Below, piece after piece: positions 25,407-34,169 of a stretch of DNA of 64,000 bases. Under the pieces are notes generated by a model. The model saw only the letters and a program-made list of their open reading frames with translations. It did no database searches and had not been told where the DNA came from. Within the stretch, counting starts at the first letter, position 1; each line of letters starts with the position of its first letter. The position numbers and the translations under genes were made by a program. The DNA is from Actinomycetota bacterium (GTDB lineage Bacteria > Actinomycetota > Actinomycetes > S36-B12 > UBA10799). Location of the stretch: positions 62,001 through 126,000 of the forward strand of contig JACJWU010000005.1 of NCBI GenBank assembly GCA_020636995.1, read 5' to 3'.

Positions 25407-26771
25407 TCACCCCGAGGCGGCCCAAGCGACCGCGGCCGCCACCTGATCGGCGATGTCCAGGCTGGTCGCGGGGAACGACGCCAGTTCCCCGGCCTGCCCG
25501 TGAACGAGGGCGGCGCAGGCAGCCAATCGCGCCATGTCGACCACCTCCGGCGTCCGGCCGACGAAGTGCCGCGCCAGCATGCCGCCCATCAGCCCGGAGA
25601 GGATGTCTCCGCTGCCGGCCGCGGCCAGATTCGGGCTGCTGTGGGTGTTGATGAACACCTCCCCGCCAGGCGCCGCCACAACGGTCACGGCACCCTTCAG
25701 CAGCACCACGACCTGACGGTCTGCCGCCGCCTGTCGGACCGCCGCGATCCGGTCGGCCCCAGGGGTGTACCCGAGCCGCGCGAACTCACCCTCATGGGGG
25801 GTGATGACAACCGCGCCGGGGGCCACCTTGACCAGCGCCTCAGCGTCGAGGACCGCCGGCCGCCCGGAGGCCAGCGCCACAGATACGGCCTCATCCAGGC
25901 GGGATTCGTCGGCCAGGCCCGGACCGACCACGTAAGCATCAGTGCGACCATCGGCTGCGACGACATCGGGGAACCCGCCCACTGGGGAGCGCACCATGCC
26001 GACATCGGCGTGCCGGGCTCCAGCGGTGCACAGTTGCCCGGCACCCGGGTACTTCTGCGAGCCCGCCGCGATGCTCACCACCCCCCGCGTGTACTTGTTG
26101 TCCTCGAACCCCGGTCGCGGGAAGTAGCCGGCAGCGTCGGAGCGCTCGACCACGTGCACAGCGGACGGCGGCAGTGTCGCGTCGAGCCCGATGTCCACGA
26201 GATGGACCTGCCCGCAGATGTCCGGCCGCAGTACCACGCCCGGCTTGAGCGTGCCGAAGGTCACCGTGTGATCGGCTCGCCACACCTCACCCGGAACATC
26301 GCCGGAGTCCGGCTGGAGGCCGCTCGGGAGATCGACTGCGATGGTCAGTTCGGCATCGACCACATCCCGGATCGCTGCGGCAGCAGGACGCAACGGGCCG
26401 GTGCCGCCGATGCCCACCACAGCATCGAGCACCACGTCGCACCGCCGGGGCTCGCGGATGCGTGCGCCCTGTCCGACGGCGGCGCGCAGGCCCTGCTCGT
26501 GCAAGGTGTCCGAGGTCGGCAGGATGTCGACGCTCACCCCTCGGCGCGCCAACTGCGAGGCGGCGAACAAAGCGTCCCCGCCGTTGTTGCCGGATCCGGC
26601 CACAACCGCGAGCCGTAGTCCAGTGATCCTGCCGAAGGTCTGCCGCATCAGCAGGGCCGTGCGTGTGGCCAAGCCGGTCGCGGCGCGCTGCATCAGCGCA
26701 CCCTCGGGCATCTGCGCCATCAGCGCCTCTTCGGCCGCGCGGATGGTGGGCACATCGTGGACGGGCTTCAT
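25407..26771 (-). CDS. nnr: Bifunctional NAD(P)H-hydrate repair enzyme (epimerase and dehydratase)
   Basis: A 454-residue fusion that repairs damaged NAD(P)H. The N-terminal YjeF-type epimerase half has VAGSGNNGGDALFAASQLARRG and LDAVVGIGGTGPLR. The C-terminal ADP-dependent dehydratase half has YVVGPGLADES, VITPHEGEFARLG, VVLLKGAVTVVAAP and NLAAAGSGDILSGLMGGMLA. It is transcribed toward alr; the gap holds a phased repeat, so cotranscription is not assured. CACGAT lies 6 bp before the ATG. Confidence 0.93.
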   Translation of the reverse strand: MKPVHDVPTIRAAEEALMAQMPEGALMQRAATGLATRTALLMRQTFGRITGLRLAVVAGSGNNGGDALFAASQLARRGVSVDILPTSDTLHEQGLRAAVGQGARIREPRRCDVVLDAVVGIGGTGPLRPAAAAIRDVVDAELTIAVDLPSGLQPDSGDVPGEVWRADHTVTFGTLKPGVVLRPDICGQVHLVDIGLDATLPPSAVHVVERSDAAGYFPRPGFEDNKYTRGVVSIAAGSQKYPGAGQLCTAGARHADVGMVRSPVGGFPDVVAADGRTDAYVVGPGLADESRLDEAVSVALASGRPAVLDAEALVKVAPGAVVITPHEGEFARLGYTPGADRIAAVRQAAADRQVVVLLKGAVTVVAAPGGEVFINTHSSPNLAAAGSGDILSGLMGGMLARHFVGRTPEVVDMARLAACAALVHGQAGELASFPATSLDIADQVAAAVAWAASG

Positions 26772-26800
26772 GGGTCCATCGTGTCGGAAGCTTGAACGAG

Positions 26801-26821
26801 AACGACAACTCAGTTGTCGTT
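26801..26821. terminator. Hairpin between eno and nnr
   Basis: AACGACAACT and its exact inverse around a single C, with an outer CTTGAA/TTCAAG pair. It lies 22 bp after the eno stop (minus strand) and 30 bp before nnr, so it probably ends or attenuates eno transcription. Confidence 0.55.
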
Positions 26822-26842
26822 TTCCTTCAAGTTCTCAAGCGT

Positions 26843-28120
26843 TCAGCCCTGGAAGCGGGGGAACGCCTTCCGGCCGCTGTACACCGCCGCATCGTCGAGC
26901 TCCTCCTCGATGCGCAGCAGTTGGTTGTACTTGGCGACACGCTCGGACCGCGCCGGGGCGCCGGTCTTGATCTGCCCACAGTCGGTGGCGACGGCGAGGT
27001 CGGCGATCGTGGTGTCCTCGGTCTCCCCGGAACGGTGGCTCATCATGCATGCGTAGCCGGAGCGGTGTGCCAGTGCCACGGCGTCGAGGGTCTCGGTCAG
27101 CGAGCCGATCTGGTTGACCTTCACCAGAAGGGCGTTCGCCGCCTCCTTCTCGATGCCGTCGGCCAGACGCACCGGGTTGGTCACGAAGAGGTCGTCGCCG
27201 ACCAGTTGCACCCGATCGCCGACCGCAGCGGTCAGATCGACCCACCCTTGCCAGTCGTCCTCGGCCAGCGGGTCCTCGATCGAAACCAGCGGGTAGTCGT
27301 CGAGCAGGGAGGCATAGTAGGCGGCCATCTCGTCACTGGACTTCGAGGCGCCTTCGAAGGTGTAGGCACCATCGGCGAAGAACTCCGTGGAGGCCACGTC
27401 GAGAGCCAGTGCGATGTCGCTGCCAAGTGCCAGACCGGCGGCCTCGACGGCCTCACCGATGAGGTCCAGCGCCTCCCGGTTGTTGGGCAGGTCCGGGGCG
27501 AAACCGCCCTCGTCACCGAGCCCGGTGGCGAGGCCGCGCTTCTTCAGCACCGACTTCAACGAGTGGTACACCTCCGCACCCATCCGCAACGCGGTGCTGA
27601 AGTCCTCCGCGCCGATCGGGGCGATCATGAACTCCTGGATGTCGACGCCGGTGTCGGCGTGCGCACCACCGTTGAGGATGTTCATCATCGGCACCGGCAA
27701 CACATGCGCCGACGGCCCACCGATGTAGCGGAACAAGGGCAGATCGGCGGACTCGGCAGCTGCCCGGGCGACCGCCAGCGACACACCGAGGATGGCGTTG
27801 GCGCCCAGTTCGCTCTTGTTCGGCGTGGCGTCGAGGTCGATCATGATCTGGTCGATCAGGCGTTGCTCGCTGGCCTCGATGCCCTCGACCTCGCCGGCGA
27901 TGCGGTCCTCCACCGCGGCCACCGCCTCCAGCACACCCTTGCCGAGGTAGCGATCCCCGCCATCGCGGCGCTCGGAGGCCTCGAAGGCGCCTGTGCTCGC
28001 GCCGCTCGGGACCGCCGCGCGACCCAGCGACCCGTCCTCGAGGGCCACTTCGACCTCGACGGTGGGGTTCCCTCGCGAATCCAGGATCTCCCGGGCGATG
28101 ACTGCGACGATCTCGGCCAC
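26843..28120 (-). CDS. eno: Enolase
   Basis: A 425-residue glycolytic enzyme converting 2-phosphoglycerate to phosphoenolpyruvate. It shows AREILDSRGNPTVEVEV, PSGASTGAFEASERRDG, LPVPMMNILNGGAHADTGVDIQEFMI, the catalytic and Mg-binding residues in LVSIEDPLAEDDW and VGDDLFVTN, the catalytic Lys in LLVKVNQIGSLTETL and SHRSGETEDTTIADLAVAT. GTG start at 28120, preceded by AGGAGG at 4 bp, a strong Shine-Dalgarno unlike the leaderless genes nearby. It lies 63 bp downstream of mazG. Confidence 0.98.
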   Translation of the reverse strand: MAEIVAVIAREILDSRGNPTVEVEVALEDGSLGRAAVPSGASTGAFEASERRDGGDRYLGKGVLEAVAAVEDRIAGEVEGIEASEQRLIDQIMIDLDATPNKSELGANAILGVSLAVARAAAESADLPLFRYIGGPSAHVLPVPMMNILNGGAHADTGVDIQEFMIAPIGAEDFSTALRMGAEVYHSLKSVLKKRGLATGLGDEGGFAPDLPNNREALDLIGEAVEAAGLALGSDIALALDVASTEFFADGAYTFEGASKSSDEMAAYYASLLDDYPLVSIEDPLAEDDWQGWVDLTAAVGDRVQLVGDDLFVTNPVRLADGIEKEAANALLVKVNQIGSLTETLDAVALAHRSGYACMMSHRSGETEDTTIADLAVATDCGQIKTGAPARSERVAKYNQLLRIEEELDDAAVYSGRKAFPRFQG

Positions 28121-28183
28121 TGTTCCTCCTCAGGTCGGCTAGCCCGAGCCTATCGGCTCACCAACGACCCGGCAGTGGCCGGA

Positions 28184-28825
28184 CTAGCGCTCGCGGTCGA
28201 TCAGATCCTCCCGCAGTGCCACCGCGGCACGGCGCGCTGCGGCGTCTGCGTCGATCCCCCGCGCCCGGGCCGCCGCGACGATCTCCAGGATCAACTCACC
28301 CGGATCGTGATGATCGAGCAACTGCTCGACCTGCGGATCCACGGGCGGCACATCCACGCCGCCCTTCTCAGCGCGATGCAGCAACTTCTCGATCAGCGGT
28401 AGCGCGGGCATCGCCATCGGCACGCCATCGGTGACCGAGGTGCGCCCCTTCTCGCGCCGCTTGCGCTCGAACCACGCCGCCTCGACGTCGCCCGCCGTGT
28501 GCGCGGTCTCGTCACCGAACACGTGCGGATGACGCGCGACGAGTTTCTCGGCGATACCTCCGGCGACGTCGTCTATGTCGAAGGGCTGATCGGACTCCTC
28601 GCCGATGCGGGCGTGGAAGACCACCTGGAGCAGCAGGTCCCCGAGTTCTTCGACCATCCCGTCCCGATCGTCGGCGTCGATGGCCTCGATGGTCTCGTAG
28701 GTCTCCTCGACCAGGTACTGCACAAGGCTCGCGTGGGTCTGCTCCGCGTCCCACGGACAGCCTCCGGGCGATCGCAGCCGGTCCATGACGGCCACGAGTT
28801 CCAGCAGTCGTTGCCCGCGGCTCAC
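28184..28825 (-). CDS. mazG: Nucleoside triphosphate pyrophosphohydrolase MazG
   Basis: A 213-residue enzyme that hydrolyses (d)NTPs to monophosphates and pyrophosphate, thought to clear damaged nucleotides. The MazG core is visible: MDRLRSPGGCPWDAEQTHASL, then the metal-binding YLVEETYETIEAI and DGMVEELGDLLLQVVFHARI. The C-terminal half is shorter than in E. coli MazG (about 260 residues), so only one MazG domain is complete. It overlaps the SurA-like lipoprotein gene by 4 bp and is followed by eno, the order seen in mycobacteria. Confidence 0.93.
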   Translation of the reverse strand: MSRGQRLLELVAVMDRLRSPGGCPWDAEQTHASLVQYLVEETYETIEAIDADDRDGMVEELGDLLLQVVFHARIGEESDQPFDIDDVAGGIAEKLVARHPHVFGDETAHTAGDVEAAWFERKRREKGRTSVTDGVPMAMPALPLIEKLLHRAEKGGVDVPPVDPQVEQLLDHHDPGELILEIVAAARARGIDADAAARRAAVALREDLIDRER

Positions 28826-29427
28826 GGCTGGGGTGGCAGCCCCACCAGCGCCTCTTCGGCTCCGGCCGGGCTGGACAGGTCGTCGGGCAGTGCGCCGACG
28901 GACAATTGCGCCGGATCCCAGGTGCCGAACCGGGGGCTGACCTGCGGGGCGACCTCGTCGCTGAGTTGCTGGATCTGTGTCAACAGCCCGGTCTGACCAC
29001 TCGGGTCGTCACCGGTGATGGTGCCCTTGCTCAGCGCCTCCACGAGCAGGGTCGTCCGCACGACCTCCGGAATCGCGTCGGGCAGCACCCCGGCCTGCAG
29101 GGCCGCCTGCTCCAGCGCCTCCTGGCCACCGGCACGCTCGACCTCCGAGGCGACGGCGTCGTCGACATCGCCCTTCGTGACGGTGACACCCTTGCGAGCG
29201 GCCATCTCGTAGACCAGCTCGGCCACGATCCAGCGTGACAGCACGGCCTGCGACACCTGCGGGCTCTCCGGGATGCCGAGTTGTTCGGTCAGCTGCGAGG
29301 TGGTCTGCGCCAGGTCCGAATCGGTGAGTCGCTGCTCGCCCACCACCGCGGCCGAACCGGCAAGGGTCTGACCACAGGCGGCCAGCGCGAGACCGGCGGC
29401 TGCGACCAGTGGGATCCAGCGCTTCAT
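28822..29427 (-). CDS. Lipoprotein with SurA N-terminal-like domain
   Basis: A 201-residue exported lipoprotein. Signal sequence and lipobox are KRWIPLVAAAGLALAAC, with Cys18 as the lipidation site. The mature part resembles the chaperone half of SurA/PrsA (VVGEQRLTDSDLAQTTSQLTEQLG, then AVLSRWIVAELVYEMAARKGVTVTKGDVDDAV). No PPIase domain is present. A role in folding secreted proteins is inferred. The ATG at 29427 is chosen because GAGGAG lies just before it. Position between mfd and mazG-eno is conserved in actinobacteria. Confidence 0.85.
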   Translation of the reverse strand: MKRWIPLVAAAGLALAACGQTLAGSAAVVGEQRLTDSDLAQTTSQLTEQLGIPESPQVSQAVLSRWIVAELVYEMAARKGVTVTKGDVDDAVASEVERAGGQEALEQAALQAGVLPDAIPEVVRTTLLVEALSKGTITGDDPSGQTGLLTQIQQLSDEVAPQVSPRFGTWDPAQLSVGALPDDLSSPAGAEEALVGLPPQP

Positions 29428-29568
29428 CGGCTCTCCTCTCATCGCCCTCAGATTACGCGTCCGGGCTGACCGCTGCGCGGTGCGGGGCTCCGCGCCGGCC
29501 GTCCGGTCCGCGTTGTCGCCTGCCCGGTCGGGTGAGCGCCGGCCGACCGGTCGCCGCTGAATGCTGCA

Positions 29569-29603
29569 CGGTTACGGGTTCACAGGTCGACATCCCGTAA
29601 CCG
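29569..29603. terminator. Hairpin between mfd and the SurA-like gene
   Basis: CGGTTACGGG at 29569 and its perfect inverse at 29594 with a 15-nt loop centred on GTCGAC. It lies 40 bp after the mfd stop. Probably the mfd terminator, although no T tract follows. The rest of the 215-bp gap holds no gene. Confidence 0.5.
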
Positions 29604-29642
29604 CGCAACAATCACCGCGAAGACCGAGGCGGGCACCGACCA

Positions 29643-32600
29643 TCACGTCGCGAGGATCACCGACTCCAGCACCTCGCGGCACCACTGCAACAAGTCGTGG
29701 TCGATCAAGGGCGGCGAACCGAACCCGCCAGCGGTCGGGCGCGGCACGAGCATCGTCCCCGAGGCCGCCTTGTACAGACTTCCCGGATACAGCCTGCTCA
29801 GCCGCAGCGTCCGGCTCTCGGGCAACCGGACTGGCGCGATGCGTACGTTCTTGCCGGTCATCACGATGTCGGTCACAGCCGCGGTCCTGGCCAGCAAACG
29901 CAGCCTCGCGACCTCGACGAGGACCTTCACGGGCTCGGGCAGCGGACCGTACCGGTCGGTCATCTCCGCGACGAACTCATCCACGGCATCGTCGCTGACC
30001 GCCTCGGCCAGAGTTGTGTAGGCCATGAGCCGCAGCCGTTCGTCCGGCACGTAGTCATGCGGCAGATGCGCGTTGACAGGAAGTTCGATGCGGACCTCCG
30101 GCACCTCCTCCTCGCGTTCACCGCGCACCGCAGCAAGCGCCTCCCCCACCATCCGCACGTACAGGTCGAAGCCGATGTTGGCGATGTGCCCGGACTGCTC
30201 CCCGCCCAGCAGGTTGCCGGCTCCCCGGATCTCCAGGTCCTTCATGGCCACGGCCATGCCGGAGCCGAGATCGGTGTGTGCCGCGATCGTTTCCAGTCGG
30301 TCGTGTGCGGTCGGCGTGAGCGGCTTCTCCGGGGGATACAAGAAGTATGCGTAGGCACGCTCCCGCCCGCGGCCCACCCGCCCGCGCAACTGGTGCAGTT
30401 GCGACAGCCCGAAGGCATCGGCACGATCCACGATCAAGGTGTTCGCGTTGGGGATGTCCATCCCCGACTCGACGATCGTGGTGCACACGAGCACGTCGAT
30501 GCACCCCTCCCAGAAGTCGACCACCGTCTGTTCGAGGGATGATTCCGGCATCTGGCCGTGTGCGTACGCGATCCTCGCCTCCGGCACGAGCTCACCGAGC
30601 CGTGCGGTCGCCCGACCGATCGACTCCACGCGGTTGTGGATGAAGAAGACCTGGCCGTCGCGCAGCAACTCACGGCGGATGGCCGCCGCGATCTGCTTCG
30701 TGTCGTAGGGTCCCACGAAGGTCAGCACCGGCAGCCGGTCCTCCGGCGGGGTCTGGATCGTGGAGATCTCCCGGATCCCGGTCACCGCCATCTCCAGTGT
30801 CCGCGGAATCGGGGTGGCGGACATGCTGAGGACGTCAACCGTGGTGCGAAGGGCCTTGATGTGCTCCTTGTGTTCCACCCCGAAGCGCTGCTCCTCGTCG
30901 ACGATGAGCAGGCCCAGCTTCGGGATCCGGGTCTTGGGGCTGAGCAGGCGATGCGTGGCGATCACCACGTCGACGGTCCCATCGGCCAATCCGGCGAGGA
31001 TCCGCTCGGCATCGGCATCCGACTGGAAACGGGACAGCGCCTCCACCCGGATGGGGAAGGACGCGAATCGGTCGCTGAACGTCTTGTGGTGCTGCTTCAC
31101 CAGCAGCGTGGTGGGCACCAACACCGCGACCTGCATACCGTCCTGCACCGCTTTGAACGCGGCCCGAACTGCTATCTCGGTCTTGCCGAAGCCCACATCC
31201 CCGCAGATCAGACGGTCCATCGGAACGGGCTTCATCATGTCGGCCTTCACCTCGTCGATGGTGACGAGTTGATCCGGCGTCTCCTGATAGGGGAACGCGT
31301 CCTCCAGTTCGCTCTGCCACGGGGTGTCCGGACCGAACTCGTGGCCGCGCGTGGCCTGGCGCGCGGCATAGAGCTTCACCAACTGCGCGGCGATCTCGCG
31401 CATAGCGCGTTTCGCCTTGCTCTTCGCCTTCTGCCAGTCCGCACCGCCGAGCCGGTGGACTGCAGGAGCCTCACCGCCCACATAGCGGGTGACCTGGTCG
31501 AGTTGGTCGGTGGGGACGTACAGCCGATCAGGAGGCTGGCCGCGCTTGCCGGGGGCGTACTCCAGGACGAGGTACTCCCTCACCGAGCCGCCCACTGTGC
31601 GCTGGGTCATCTCGACGTAGCGGCCGACGCCATGCTGGTTGTGGACGACGAAGTCACCAGGCGTGAGCGTCAGGGGATCGAGCGCCTTCCGGCGCTTCGC
31701 GGGCATCTTGGTGACCGCGCTGCTGACGGTTCCGGTGAGATCCCGTTCCGTGATCAGGGCCAAGGCATCCGTCGTGAAGCCATGGGTGAGCCGGGCCTTG
31801 ACGATGTGGACCGTGGGGGTCATCGGGGAGTCCCCGACGAGTCTCGACGCGACATCGAGCGTCCCGAGCTGCTCGGCGAGTCGTTGGGCAGGACCACTGG
31901 CCCCCATGGCGATCACCACCGGGATGCCGCCGGCCACCGCGGCCTTGGCGTCGACGGCGAGCGCTGCCACGTCCCCGCGGTAGGCCGGTGCGGGTTTCAG
32001 GCCGGTCGCCACCGAGCCCAACGTGCTGATGTGGCTGACCGGGATCGCGCGCGTGGCGGCCTGGTCGGCCAGTTGCTCCGGGCTGCGATACGCGGCCTGG
32101 CTCAGATCCAGCGGCACGGTGTTTCCCGCCGCGGCATTGTGCCAACCGGCCTGCAGGAACTCCTCGGAGGTGCGGACCAGGTCCGCGGCACGGGACTGGA
32201 TGCGCTCCGGGCCGACGTTGATCAGTGGCACACCGGAGGGCAGGAGGTCCAGCAGTGTGATCATCCGCTCAGCCAGCACCGGTGCCAGCGACTCCATCCC
32301 CTCCACGGGGGTGCCGGCGGCGAGGTCGGCGAGCACGTCGGCGATGTGCGGGTACCTGTCCTGCAACGCCCGCGCACGTTCGCGTGTCTGCGGGGTCAGC
32401 AGCAGTTCCCGACACACCGGCACCTGCAGCGGCACCTCGCGCACCGCGATCGTCCGCTGATCCGAGACCGCGAAACTGCGCAGTTGCTCGACCTCGTCGC
32501 CGAAGAACTCGACCCGGGTCGGGTGCTCGTCGGTGGGAACGAATACGTCGAGCAGGCCCCCGCGCACGGCGAACTGCCCCCGCCGCTCCACCATGGGGAC

Positions 32601-33071
32601 CCGCTCGTATCCAGCCCTGACCAGCGATTCGATCACCGTGTCGAAACCCGGCTCATCGCCGGGCGACAGGACCAGTGGCCGCTCGTCGGCGAGGTCCGCG
32701 GCGAACGGCTGCATGAGTGCGCGGATCGGCACGAGCAACACGTCGGGGAGGTCTCCGGACCCGATCCCGGCGATCACCGCCATACGTCTGCCGACGGTGT
32801 CGGCGGAGGGACTGAGTCTCTCGTGGGGAAGAGTCTCCCAAGCGGGGAACACCTCTGCGGTGCGGGCGAGATCGTGCAGCGCATCCCGCAGTTCCTCTGC
32901 CTGTCTGCCCGTCGCCGTGACGGCCACGACGGGAGTACGCAGCCCTGCGAGAACGAACGGTTCGACGCCTGGGGTGACACCCAGGGTCCCCCCACCGGCG
33001 GGCAGGTCACCGCGCCACTGCGCGACCTCTGGAAGACCACCGACAGCGGCGACGACGTCGGTGAGGATCAC
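29643..33071 (-). CDS. mfd: Transcription-repair coupling factor Mfd
   Basis: A 1142-residue ATP-dependent translocase that removes stalled RNA polymerase and recruits UvrA. The order is: UvrB-like N-terminal region (VVAVTATGRQAEELRDAL; FAVRGGLLDVFVPTDEHPTRVEFFGDE); RNA polymerase-interaction domain (TPGDFVVHNQHGVGRYVEM); motor domains with Walker A GDVGFGKTEIAVRAAF, motif II LIVDEEQRFGVEHKE, SATPIPRTLEMA and LRGRVGRGRERAYAYFL; and the C-terminal TRCF domain. Length is typical. The start is GTG at 33071, with TAGATT exactly 6 bp upstream, so a leaderless mRNA is likely. A 31-bp-phased repeat array lies 75 bp upstream of the start. Confidence 0.98.
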   Translation of the reverse strand: MILTDVVAAVGGLPEVAQWRGDLPAGGGTLGVTPGVEPFVLAGLRTPVVAVTATGRQAEELRDALHDLARTAEVFPAWETLPHERLSPSADTVGRRMAVIAGIGSGDLPDVLLVPIRALMQPFAADLADERPLVLSPGDEPGFDTVIESLVRAGYERVPMVERRGQFAVRGGLLDVFVPTDEHPTRVEFFGDEVEQLRSFAVSDQRTIAVREVPLQVPVCRELLLTPQTRERARALQDRYPHIADVLADLAAGTPVEGMESLAPVLAERMITLLDLLPSGVPLINVGPERIQSRAADLVRTSEEFLQAGWHNAAAGNTVPLDLSQAAYRSPEQLADQAATRAIPVSHISTLGSVATGLKPAPAYRGDVAALAVDAKAAVAGGIPVVIAMGASGPAQRLAEQLGTLDVASRLVGDSPMTPTVHIVKARLTHGFTTDALALITERDLTGTVSSAVTKMPAKRRKALDPLTLTPGDFVVHNQHGVGRYVEMTQRTVGGSVREYLVLEYAPGKRGQPPDRLYVPTDQLDQVTRYVGGEAPAVHRLGGADWQKAKSKAKRAMREIAAQLVKLYAARQATRGHEFGPDTPWQSELEDAFPYQETPDQLVTIDEVKADMMKPVPMDRLICGDVGFGKTEIAVRAAFKAVQDGMQVAVLVPTTLLVKQHHKTFSDRFASFPIRVEALSRFQSDADAERILAGLADGTVDVVIATHRLLSPKTRIPKLGLLIVDEEQRFGVEHKEHIKALRTTVDVLSMSATPIPRTLEMAVTGIREISTIQTPPEDRLPVLTFVGPYDTKQIAAAIRRELLRDGQVFFIHNRVESIGRATARLGELVPEARIAYAHGQMPESSLEQTVVDFWEGCIDVLVCTTIVESGMDIPNANTLIVDRADAFGLSQLHQLRGRVGRGRERAYAYFLYPPEKPLTPTAHDRLETIAAHTDLGSGMAVAMKDLEIRGAGNLLGGEQSGHIANIGFDLYVRMVGEALAAVRGEREEEVPEVRIELPVNAHLPHDYVPDERLRLMAYTTLAEAVSDDAVDEFVAEMTDRYGPLPEPVKVLVEVARLRLLARTAAVTDIVMTGKNVRIAPVRLPESRTLRLSRLYPGSLYKAASGTMLVPRPTAGGFGSPPLIDHDLLQWCREVLESVILAT

Positions 33072-33077
33072 AGGTCA

Positions 33078-33083
33078 AATCTA
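33078..33083 (-). promoter_or_regulatory. -10 hexamer of mfd (leaderless)
   Basis: TAGATT on the minus strand, 6 bp before the GTG of mfd. Confidence 0.55.
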
Positions 33084-33144
33084 CGGGTGGCGGTGGACGG
33101 GTTCTGCGGGGCGTCGCCTGTCCCAGGCCCGAACTCCCGCCCGG

Positions 33145-33261
33145 ATTGTGACGTTGTTGCGCCGGCTCAGGGCAGATTGTGACGTTGTTGCGCGGTTCTC
33201 GGCCAGCGAACCCAACAACAACGTGACAATCGAGCACCGGGCCGGACAACATCGTCACAAT
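33145..33261. repeat. Phased inverted word array, word ATTGTGACGTTGTTGC, 31-bp step
   Basis: ATTGTGACGTTGTTGC at 33145 and 33176; after a 23-bp centre the inverse word ends at 33230 and again at 33261, with one to three mismatches. Both halves step by exactly 31 bp. It is the same nested design as the 19-bp-step arrays but with a longer word and step. Confidence 0.8.
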
Positions 33262-33269
33262 CGCGAACC

Positions 33270-33355
33270 GGGGCCAGCCTCAGCTCCGCGCACCCCGGGG
33301 GCCAGCTTGAGCTCCGCGGATCCGGGGCCTGCGTCGGCTCCGCGAACCGGGGGCC
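33270..33355. repeat. Direct tandem repeat, 26-28 bp unit
   Basis: GGGGCC begins units at 33270, 33298, 33324 and 33350, each followed by an AGCTCCGCG or GGCTCCGCG-like stretch. The last unit runs into the cysQ stop codon at 33360. All units have the same orientation, unlike the neighbouring array. Confidence 0.65.
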
Positions 33356-33359
33356 TGCG

Positions 33360-34160
33360 TCAACTGCGCACGTAGTCGAAGACCTCCGGCCGGGCGATCA
33401 CGATGTCGTCCACCCACGGCGGACGCTTGTTGAACGTGATGGTCCGGCCATCGAGGTGGCACCCCAGCATGCCGTGATCGACAGCAACGGCCAACGGCGC
33501 GGCGGCGTCCCACTCCCAGAAGCCGCCCTCGTTGACGTACGCATCGACGCGGCCGGCCAGGATCTCCCCGACCTTCGCGCCTGCCGAGCCGACGTACACG
33601 AACTCCACGCCGTGATCCGTGACCCCGTCGGCGGCCAGTCGCGCGGCGATCTCGTCCATCCGCGCCACGAAGTTCTCCGGCGGGCGCGAACGGGACACGA
33701 CGACGCGCAACGGCCGCTGCGCCAGGGGCTCGACATGGGCAACAACGGGAGCACCCGTGACGTAGACGGCCTCCTGCGCGGGAAGACTGAACGCCGCGGC
33801 AGTGAAACCGCTGCCCGGTGCCCCCCGCTCCCACAGCGAGATCTGAACCGCCCAGTCGCTGCGGCCCTGGCTGAACTCACTGGTACCGTCCAGCGGGTCG
33901 ATGATCCACACCCGGTTCGCCCCGTCACGCTCATGGGAGTCCTTCGCCTCTTCGGACAGCACGGCATCCTCAGGCCGGGCGCGCAGCAGTTGCTCAGCCA
34001 GAAAATCCTGCGATGCGGCATCGCCGGCGTCCTTCAGTTCCTTGCGGCGCACCTTGTCCTGCGGATCCACCGGCCCGAAGTCCGCGCGCACATCGAGCAG
34101 GAGCCGCCCGGCGGCCAGAGAGAGTTCCTTGGCAAGGGCGGCGTCATCGGACAGTGTCAT
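33360..34160 (-). CDS. cysQ: 3'(2'),5'-bisphosphate nucleotidase / inositol phosphatase family (CysQ-like)
   Basis: A 266-residue Mg-dependent phosphatase. Metal-binding motifs are ILSEEAKDS-type (AVLSEEAKDS) and WIIDPLDGTSEF, and the C-terminal WEWDAAAPLAVAVDHG supplies the third metal ligand. CysQ members remove phosphate from PAP/PAPS or from inositol phosphates; which applies here is not decided by sequence. It is downstream of pth with a 9-bp gap, so it is probably the last gene of rplY-pth-cysQ. Confidence 0.88.
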   Translation of the reverse strand: MTLSDDAALAKELSLAAGRLLLDVRADFGPVDPQDKVRRKELKDAGDAASQDFLAEQLLRARPEDAVLSEEAKDSHERDGANRVWIIDPLDGTSEFSQGRSDWAVQISLWERGAPGSGFTAAAFSLPAQEAVYVTGAPVVAHVEPLAQRPLRVVVSRSRPPENFVARMDEIAARLAADGVTDHGVEFVYVGSAGAKVGEILAGRVDAYVNEGGFWEWDAAAPLAVAVDHGMLGCHLDGRTITFNKRPPWVDDIVIARPEVFDYVRS

Positions 34161-34169
34161 CTCGAACCC

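Noticed and set aside
30558..33182. An 874-codon open frame antisense to mfd
   Set aside because: Low-complexity Arg/Gly/His composition typical of high-G+C shadow frames; mfd on the other strand has all its motifs.
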